From NCBI RefSeq assembly GCF_035046485.1, contig NC_085136.1, positions 80,989,734 through 81,053,733 on the forward strand: a stretch of 64,000 bases of DNA, in the 5' to 3' direction. This DNA is from Aedes albopictus. Its lineage: Eukaryota > Arthropoda > Insecta > Diptera > Culicidae. Below, in pieces: positions 57,444-64,000 of the stretch. The notes under the pieces were generated by a model. That model had not been told where the DNA came from and did not search any database. It worked only from the letters and a program-made list of their open reading frames with translations. The position numbers and the translations under genes were made by a program. Positions within the stretch are counted from its first letter, which is position 1, and every line of letters begins with the position of its first letter.

Positions 57444-58557
57444 TACAGTCAGGTTTTTCTTTACGCGGTTTTGATTTACGCGGCCGCATAAATGAAAACT
57501 CCATACACACTAAGATTCTATTTCGCTGTTCGGTAATTATTTTGCTGAAAAAAATCGGTAAAGTGAAAAAACTACCGGTTTTCGGTAATTATAATTTATT
57601 TTACAAGAGTTCGGTAAATTGGTTACCGATTCGTTTGTGATTTGATACTGTGACAGCATAATCTGTCAAATAATTTACCGTACACACTGTAAAATCGTAT
57701 TTTTACCATATACTGTAAGAAACAGTACCGAAAATTTTGTAAATCAGACCCAAGTTTACCGAAATTCCGTAAAGTTGCGAGCAACGATTGCGAATTCGCT
57801 TAAGTGTCAAATTGGTGACAGATTACATTTTCATGTCGGTTTCTGTAGTTCTAAGTTTAGTGCCCTCTAAAAAAATAGTTTAGTGACCAGAGAAATACGA
57901 TAATGCTGAACGGAGGATCGCATTAGTGGCTGGAGTTGGGTAAATATTCATACATAAATTTATTCGTGCTTTCTCCCATTTTAATAATCAAACATTCCGT
58001 TTCAGCCTCTTCAGTTGTTTTCGTGATTCAATGAGTGGAAACTCGTTTCAAGTGCAAGCAACAACGGACCAATGTTAAGACGAAATAAGTTTAAGCGGAG
58101 CGGTTTGCTTATGAAAATGTTAAAATGTCATTAAAAATCTGATAAATAAAAACCTACTAAACCCTACTGCATCTTTCATTTTTACAAGTACCGAAAATCT
58201 GTAAAATATCCAAAAGAAAACAATGATTTACCGAAATCCTACGGTGATTCTGCAACTCAAATTACCGGAGAAATTCGGTAAATTGTGACAGCATTTCAAA
58301 AACATCAAGTACCGAATGTTCGGTACATGTTTCGATTACCGAACGGATTACCGAACGTTCAGCTGTTGAGAATTCGGTAAAAAATTACCGTGTACTGTAA
58401 AAAAATCTAAGTGTGTACAAAAAAAAATTTCATCGTCTTATTTTTGCATGATTCGTCGAGAAATGGTGAGACTTTTTTTACGCGGTTTTTCGAAATTTGA
58501 ACTGAGTTTTTTTTTTACGCGGTACGTATCCCCCGCGTAAAAAAAAACCTGACTGTA
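57444..58557. mobile_element. TA element with CAGTCAGGTTTTT ends
   Basis: TA, CAGTCAGGTTTTTCTTTACG and CGG at the left; complement of CAGTCAGGTTTTTTTTTACG and CGG at the right; TA. ACGCGG recurs several times near both ends. Nearly all of its interior is the nested element at 57504-58417, leaving only about 60 and 140 bp of its own. Confidence 0.8.
57504..58417. mobile_element. 0.9-kb TA element with TTCGGTAA motif swarm
   Basis: TA, CACACTAAGATT at the left, inverted CACACTTAGATT at the right, TA. More than fifteen TTCGGTAA, TTACCGAA or close variants cluster in the outer 300 bp on each side. The middle has a candidate donor (GGGTAAAT near 57938), acceptor (CCGTTTCAG near 58004), then AGTGGAAACTCGTTTCAAGT and AATAAAAAC near 58145. 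No transposase. The smaller TTCGGTAA MITEs at 9697 and 48205 may be its deletion derivatives, though their tips differ. Confidence 0.8.
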
Positions 58558-58609
58558 TTTACACCTGCCCAAATGGTACAAGACCCTACTCTGTAAAGGC
58601 TCATTTTGT

Positions 58610-58790
58610 CCATAATTAGGGATTCCTGAATGTTTCAGGGGGAAGAAGCCTTTCAATGCGTTTCAAGGGGCTTCAGGACGTTTTAGGTATGTGTCAGTGA
58701 GTTTCATGGGGTTTCAGAAGATTTCACTTTCCCAGGGGTTCCAGATGCGTTTCAGGGCCTTTCAGTGAGGTTCAGGAGGTTCGGGGATGG
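58610..58790. repeat. GAAACCCC-type degenerate repeat, reverse polarity
   Basis: TTTCAGGGGG, GTTTCAAGGGGCTTC and similar units up to the fold-back element. Confidence 0.7.
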
Positions 58791-58848
58791 GAACAATCAC
58801 TTGCAAAGAGTTACACTCACTCTGAAGTGTGCAATCAAGAAACGATAC

Positions 58849-59304
58849 ATGGACGACTTTTGCTCTATGGTTTTGTCTCAAAGTTTGCCGAATAGAGTAG
58901 GGGTCGCACACGCATACCAAAGTCATGACAGAGCTGTGAAAACGACTCTTCACGAGGTGAGTGTAATTTACTTACGGTACACCGGGGCAAGTTGAAACGG
59001 GTGGGACAAGATGAAACACGAAGTTTTGAAATAGATTTCAATACAATTTAGAAATTTTTCCTTCGCTAAAAGATTGTTTGAATCAAAAACTATGTGTTAT
59101 GGCGATCAAACTGTTTATCATCATTAGAAAACATCATTTTAACCCGCTTTTTCATCTTGCCCCACCCGTTTCAACTTGCCCCGGTGTACCTTACACCTCG
59201 TGGAGAGTTGCCTTCGCAGGTCCCTCACGAATCCCGTATGCGTGTGTGACTCCTACTCTATTCGGCAAATTTTCAGACAAAACCACAAGGCAAAAGTCGT
59301 CCAT
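58849..59304. mobile_element. 456-bp fold-back element
   Basis: ATGGACGACTTTTGCTCTAT at the left is mirrored by the right end; the arms continue through TTTGCCGAATAGAGTAGG, CACACGCATAC and an inner pair GGTACACCGGGGCAAGTTGA. Arms are about 160 bp with gaps. No frame. Confidence 0.8.
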
Positions 59305-59560
59305 ACAAGATTTTAGGAGTTTCAGGAGGTTCTATAATGTTCAGGATTCCGGTGTTCCCGGATGATCCTTAAATCCTTTCGAACGCCATGTAACGCACCT
59401 TGAACCCTCTGAAACCTTCGAAAACGCCTATATGATACCTTCGTAACGCCTTCGAAACCCCTGAATTGCATCTGAAACAACTCCTCAAACGCCTCTGAAG
59501 TCTAAAATATCCCTGAAACGCCCTGAAACACATTGAAACGTCCTTAACCCTTCAAGACGC
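59305..59560. repeat. GAAACCCC-type degenerate repeat, forward polarity
   Basis: CCCTGAAACGCCCTGAAAC-like units. Polarity is opposite to that at 58610-58790, so the two halves face each other across the fold-back element. Confidence 0.7.
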
Positions 59561-59910
59561 GCGCTGTTGTAAAACTATACTACCAAAAAACCTCGCTACC
59601 TTGATGGCGCGCGTTTTTAAAGGTTTTAAGAAGCAGACTTTTTTTTGATGAAACGTTACGCACCGAAAAAGAAGATCCTGATATACATCGTTGCCAAGTC
59701 CATAACCCAATCTTATGATATGACTGGACTCATGCTTTAATGAATTTTAAGCCTGTTCAGTTTTCATGATTTTGTTATTTAACCCTTATGTATGTTACGA
59801 TTTCATAGTAACAGCCTTTCGTGTTCAGCTTTTTGTGTATTCAGTGTTTTGTAAGTCAGTGAGCATCGCTGGTATTCATCTCAAGATACTGTGAAGTATC
59901 ATCCCTTTAT
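59561..59910. other. Spacer, no gene recognised
   Basis: Contains GACGCGCGCTGTTGTA and GATGGCGCGCGTTTTT words about 35 bp apart, which resemble TTAACCCTTCA-type MITE tips, but I could not find a matching inverted end. Confidence 0.4.
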
Positions 59911-61115
59911 GTTTAAGGATTCGATAAGAAATTTCTTCCTGCGTTTTTTTTCAGAAATTTAGAGATTTCTTCGGAGATTCCGAGAATTCTTGATGGATTT
60001 CCTCCGAAATTCTTTTTAAGGTTTCTTTTGATATCTTTCAGGAATTCCTTCATCTCCGGATTTTCTGCTGGGATTTCACTTGCGATTCATCCAGGATTCT
60101 TTAATTTTTTTTTTTTTTGAATTCCTGTACAAACTCCTTTCAAAAAAATTTTCAACAGCGATTTCATAAGGGATTCCTTCGGAGCTCTCTCAGAGATTCC
60201 TTCCGGGACTCTTACAGTGAATACTCCAAGATTTATTAAGAGGATTCTTTGGGAGAATTCGTTTATGCCGGGATTCCTTCAGAATTTAGCCTTGGTTAAC
60301 TCTAGAATTCTTTCGTGGAGTCCTTCCAGAATACCTTCAGAAACTACATTCAGATTTTTTTCATTGGGTCCTCCCGGATTTCTTCCAGTGATTATTTCAT
60401 GGGTCTTAAGTACGGGATTCCTGCCAAGATTCCTCTAAAGGTTCCACTGGGACTCATTTGAAGATTTTACCTGGAAGTCCTTCTTTTATTTCTACTTGGA
60501 TACTTCGGGAACTCTTCCATTCATTCCGCTCGAGATTTATTTGGAGATTTCTGACTAAATTCGTTCAGGGAACCCTTTGAAAATTCTTTAGATGATTTCT
60601 CCTAGAATCCCTTCGGGATTCCTTCATGGATTCCTCTCAAGATGTTTTCCTAGATTTCTCAGAGATTTTTTCAGAGATTACTCCAGAATTCTTTCAGGAA
60701 TTCCTTCAGGGATTTATCGAGAGATTCCTCCCGCAGGTACTTCCTATGATTTCTCCTGGGATTTCTCTCTGGTTTCTTTTAGGGATTCTTCCGTGATTCC
60801 TTCCGATACTCCTCCTAGGATGCGAATATCCGGGGCCTCGGAAAACAAATCACCTTGGATAATCGAGCCATTTGCTATACCATTGTTTCTATACGTTTCC
60901 CCTAGCGTTTCCCTTAACTTTTAGCTTCACTGATGTTTCTTCTGGAGATTTCTTCAGGTATGCCATCTGGAAAAATCTTTCAGGAATTTATGCAAGTGAA
61001 TACCACAGAAATTCTTCTAGTTGTTGATTCCTCCAGGAATTACTACTGGAGCTTCTTTCGGGAGTTTCTTTTAAGGATTCCTTCACGAATACCTTACACG
61101 CAAACAAATCCATTC
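59911..61115. repeat. Degenerate 12-bp repeat
   Basis: TTCTTCCAGGGATTCC-type units, plus-strand pyrimidine polarity. The 100 bp around 60830-60920 are more complex. Peptide frames are by-products. Confidence 0.8.
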
Positions 61116-61184
61116 CAATAAACGTGAACTCCCAGTCACGGCAACGGGAACTATGCATAGCAACGATAACAACAATAAGAAATG

Positions 61185-61259
61185 TACACCGTGAACTAGA
61201 TTTCACGTTTTCTAGAACGCCCATATTGACAGCTGGAACTAGTTCCAGTTCACGGTGTA
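61185..61259. repeat. Short inverted repeat, TACACCGTGAACT ends
   Basis: A 75-bp block with 13-bp perfect inverted ends. AAACGTGAAC at 61121 and GTTCACGTTT at 61291 may be a second, outer pair, as in a small MITE. Confidence 0.6.
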
Positions 61260-61803
61260 TATTTGCTTGTTCTCATATTTGCGTTTGTTTGTTCACGTTT
61301 ATCAGAACGGCTTTCTGAGCGTATAGGTCCTTCATACGGTCGCTGCAAAGGCTTCTTGACCATATTGATTCGTACGTATACATACTGGTAATCCTTGAGC
61401 TCTTGTTGAACAAAAATGTTGGCTTTAGCGTGATGCACCGGATCCTTGGGCTTCAAGTCGTCAAAAATACGATGGAGTTCTTTAGCGTACTCGGTGCGGT
61501 ATATTTTCTGTTTCGGGGTATCGAAAAATTCACCTGGAATACCGAGCTGCTGCCCATAGACGAGTTCTGCTTGTGAACAACCCAAATCTTCCTTAAGAGC
61601 AGTTCGAATACCGAGCAGTACCATCGGAAGTCGATCTGCCCAATGCTTCGAATCAGTACACATAAGAGCAGCCTTTAGCGTCTTGTGGAACCGCTCCACC
61701 AACTCGTTGGCCTGAGGATAGTAGGCAGTGGTACGATGATGCTCTGATCCTAGCAGATGGTTCAACTCTTGAAAAAGGTCAGACTCGAATTGCCAAAATT
61801 CTG
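61250..61803 (-). pseudogene. Ty3/gypsy integrase fragment
   Basis: Minus-strand reading gives FESDLFQELNHLL, then RTTAYYPQANELVERFH with the conserved YHPQANGxxER pattern around the last catalytic Glu, then WADRLPMVLLGIRTALKEDL and AELVYGQQLGIPGEFF. This is the C-terminal part of a gypsy-class integrase core. The catalytic Glu region is retained, the Gly after QAN is Glu. The frame is open for 171 codons from 61765, and the last ~25 codons run into unrelated sequence. The zinc-binding domain, first Asp residues, reverse transcriptase and LTRs are absent. Confidence 0.85.
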
Positions 61804-61984
61804 GAAACAGGCGGTACAGGATGAGCTCCGTTCTATGTAAACCAATGACGTGTGAAAGCTGATGGGGTGTCCCGCCGGCATAAGCCGCTACAGACGAAAT
61901 GGGTTTTCCGGCTCAAGGATAAAGCCGATCAATCGGTTCGGCATAAGGCACGACTGGTGGGTAAAAATTTCCTGCAATGTCCTG

Positions 61985-62470
61985 GAATCGACTTCTAGGA
62001 TACGTTCACACCAGTAGCCAAGCTGTCTACCGTGCGCGTGGTGCTTGCTTTTGAGGTACATAATGGTTTTCGAGAATATCATATGGACATTAAGACAGTA
62101 TTCCTCCACGGAATGCTGATAGAAGAGTTGTACATTGGTACCACGAAGCGTAAGGGTGAACCCAGGCAGCGTGTGCAAGCTGCAGAGATCTCTATACGGA
62201 TTAAAACAAGCGCCACGCTGCTGAAACGAGAGGTTAAACGCGACTCTACTGAAGCTGGGATTCCGAAGGTCAAACCGCGACTACTGTGTCTACGTGTGCA
62301 ACATTTAAGTTGATGAAGTCTTGTTGGTGCTCCACGTGGACGACCTCCAAATAGCCGGACAAACGAGAAGCTAAAAGCCCGTCTTTCCAATGGGTTCAAG
62401 ATGACTGACAGCGGTGAAGCGAAGTTTTCCTGGGGAAGCGATTCGTTTACATTCCGAAGCGTGGAGACCT
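61985..62470 (+). pseudogene. Ty1/copia reverse transcriptase fragment
   Basis: DTFTPVAKLSTVRVVLAF, then MDIKTVFLHGMLIEELY in frame 1 is the start of a copia-type reverse transcriptase (the MDVKTAFLNG block with its catalytic Asp). A frame change follows, then SLYGLKQAPR, SNRDYCVYVCN, and VLHVDDLQIAG with the second catalytic pair as VDD, then KMTDSGEAK in another frame. Several stops are present. It lies head to head with the gypsy scrap, separated by about 180 bp. Confidence 0.85.
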
Positions 62471-62689
62471 AAAAAAGTTCGCCTTTAAGTAGTTCCACCA
62501 TATTCAAGAGTTCTCGAGCCGTTGAATGACATCCCTTACTTCATTCAGCGTTGGACATGGTCGATTCTCATCGTCACCACGCTGATGTAGTCATTTGTTC
62601 CTCGGCCTATTCCTCAGTGCTTGCGTTATCTGCATCATTTAGGCGTTTGTCGAAGTACCACTTCCACCTTTCATTCACCTCATATTCAA

Positions 62690-62960
62690 CCATCGAAAGA
62701 CACTCATACTTTGGATTTTCCTGTAGAAGTTCTATCAAGTATTTCTTTAGAAATTCTTTCAGCAGTTCAACTGGGAGCTGCCGTAGTAGTTTTTTCGGAA
62801 GTTTTAGTTTGCAAAATATTTGAAGAATTCCTTGCGAAATTCCTTCGCGATTTCCTCCAGAATTCCCTGTATGAACTATGCAGAAATTTGTTTGACATGC
62901 GAAAGATTCTTCAGCAATTGTTTAAGCAGATGCTTTAGAAGCCCCTTTAGGAGTAACTCT
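62690..62960. repeat. Degenerate 12-bp repeat, short stretch
   Basis: TTCTATCAAGTATTTCTTTAG and TTCCTCCAGAATTCC units. No gene. Confidence 0.65.
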
Positions 62961-62965
62961 AGAAA

Positions 62966-63140
62966 GGGGCTGTCCATAAACCACGTGGTCATGAGGGGGG
63001 GGGGGGGGTGTGGGTTCGGCCAATGAGCATTTTGTATGGACGAATAAAAAATTTTGTATGGACTAATGACCACGCGGGGGGGGGGGGGGGGGGTGTTGAG
63101 AAGTCCCAAAAAAATGACCACGTGGTTTATGGACAGCCCC
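62966..63140. mobile_element. MITE with GGGGCTGTCCATAAACCACG ends
   Basis: Perfect inverted ends GGGGCTGTCCATAAACCACG followed by TGGTCAT. Two long G runs (about 15 and 20) lie inside. Related in end sequence to 51837-52019. Confidence 0.85.
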
Positions 63141-63189
63141 AAACATTCCAGGAGTTACTACTAAAATGCTTTAGAAATTAATCCCGGTG

Positions 63190-64000
63190 TATTGTTTTCA
63201 AAAAGTTCATCCAAGTTAGCCTTTTTCAGGGGCTTTCGTAGGCTCAGGACGGGAGTTTAAGGGAGGATTTGAGGAACTTTGAAGGAAGTTGCATGATATT
63301 TGCAGAGGGGTTTCCCAGTGTTTCAATGCGTTTTATGAACTCAGAGTTGCAGTATTCCTTGGATCACTCATAAACCCCCAAAAAACCTCTGGAACCCCTT
63401 TGAAACTCCCTAGAACACTTCTAAAACGCTCCTGAATCCTGCTGAAGCCCCACGGAATGCCACTGAACCCTATCCAACCGCTTGGAACACGCCTGGCACA
63501 CCCCTGGGTCTCCCTGAAATCCCTTGAAGTCCCATGGAGCACCCCCCGAAACCTTCTGGAAAGCCCGTACGTCCCCCAGAATTTCCCGAAACCCCTTGAG
63601 ATCCCCTGGAATGCTCACGAAACTCTCTGAGACTCCCTGACACGACTATGAAATCCCCTAAAATACCGTGGAACACCCCTTAACGTCCCTAAAACCCCTT
63701 GAAAACCACAGGCTCTTAAAACTCTTCGAAATCCCGAGAAACACCCCCGGAACGCAATTGAAACCCCCTGAAATTACACGGAACGGATATAAAACCTCCA
63801 GAGAACCTCTGGAATACTCCCTAAACTCCATAGAACCCTTCTGAAACCCCGTTGAGTACCTCTGGAACATTTCTGAATCTCCCAGAAGCCCCGTAGAACG
63901 ACTCTGAATCCTCTCTCAAGCCCCTAGAATGCTCGTGAAACAACCTATAGCACCCCTGAAACCACTTGCAATTTCCTGGAACGTAATTAACACTCCCTCC
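63190..64000. repeat. GAAACCCC-type degenerate repeat, to right edge
   Basis: GGGTTTCC-like units to about 63310, then CCCTGAAACCCCTTGAAAC-like units to the end of the window, so polarity flips near 63310-63360. Minus-strand frames rich in G, F and S are by-products. Confidence 0.8.

Larger units (their letters stand above)
57068..58588. mobile_element. Outer element of a nest, GGGTCTTGTACC ends
   Basis: TA then GGGTCTTGTACCATTTGGGC and AGGTGTA at the left; the complement, then TA, at the right. Inner sequences 57295-57440 form a fold-back (GCCGCTATAGCTAAGTC ... GACTTAGTTATAGCGGC) that I take as its original core. A SINE sits in its left arm and another TA element in its right part. Confidence 0.75.

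Noticed and set aside
59544..59790. TTAACCCTT words suggesting another TTAA element
   Set aside because: Both words point the same way and no inverted partner was found.

Overview
The window looks like intergenic or intronic DNA from a large, repeat-rich mosquito genome, most likely Aedes. This is an inference from the mix of elements: Feilai-like tRNA-derived SINEs, RTE-type non-LTR fragments, a Pao/BEL-type LTR element, many TA- and TTAA-flanked MITEs, and long arrays of degenerate ATTCCTGGAGGA-like repeat. I found no host protein-coding gene I could support. Most long reading frames are by-products of 12-base repeats, or are frames of transposons.

Layout. 1-3660 is a degenerate 12-bp repeat. 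4692-7771 is a TTAA-flanked fold-back element whose arms are opposed arrays of a 142-bp repeat. 8280-11018 holds a dead RTE-type reverse transcriptase, a MITE, half a palindromic MITE and a dead hAT transposase. 12178-17710 is a 5.5-kb TTAA-flanked element with long, nearly matching inverted arms (about 0.86 kb) around repeat arrays and another dead reverse transcriptase. 17755-24404 is a cluster of small DNA elements, including a 1.4-kb TA-flanked element and an island of unique sequence. 24546-30480 is mostly degenerate repeat with MITEs. 30490-32679 has an RTE scrap and a second unique island. 32688-42228 has the ends of a single 9.5-kb DNA transposon (matching terminal inverted repeats and an 8-bp target duplication) and contains a 152-bp satellite, a TG microsatellite, MITEs and more degenerate repeat. 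42300-46700 is degenerate repeat whose strand orientation flips several times. 46700-49640 is mostly unique sequence. 49650-51505 is an antisense RTE fragment broken by two MITEs and truncated by a SINE. 52262-57025 is a complete LTR retrotransposon. 57068-58588 is a four-layer nest of elements. 58600-64000 mixes two degenerate repeats, MITEs and Ty3/gypsy and Ty1/copia scraps.

The most notable object is the LTR element at 52267-57020. Its two 598-bp LTRs look the same, it has a 5-bp target duplication, a primer-binding site and a polypurine tract. Its single intact 889-codon frame starts like a BEL gag protein, continues as a low-complexity repeat protein and carries no protease, reverse transcriptase or integrase. 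It therefore looks like a young non-autonomous element. The second is a set of TA-flanked elements (9697, 18942, 35440, 48205, 57504) whose ends begin CACA or CACT and which are filled with one short motif repeated in both orientations. Two of them share an exon-intron-exon-like core.

All family names are from recognised motifs and element structure, without database searches. Boundaries marked by target duplications are reliable to a few bases; others are approximate.
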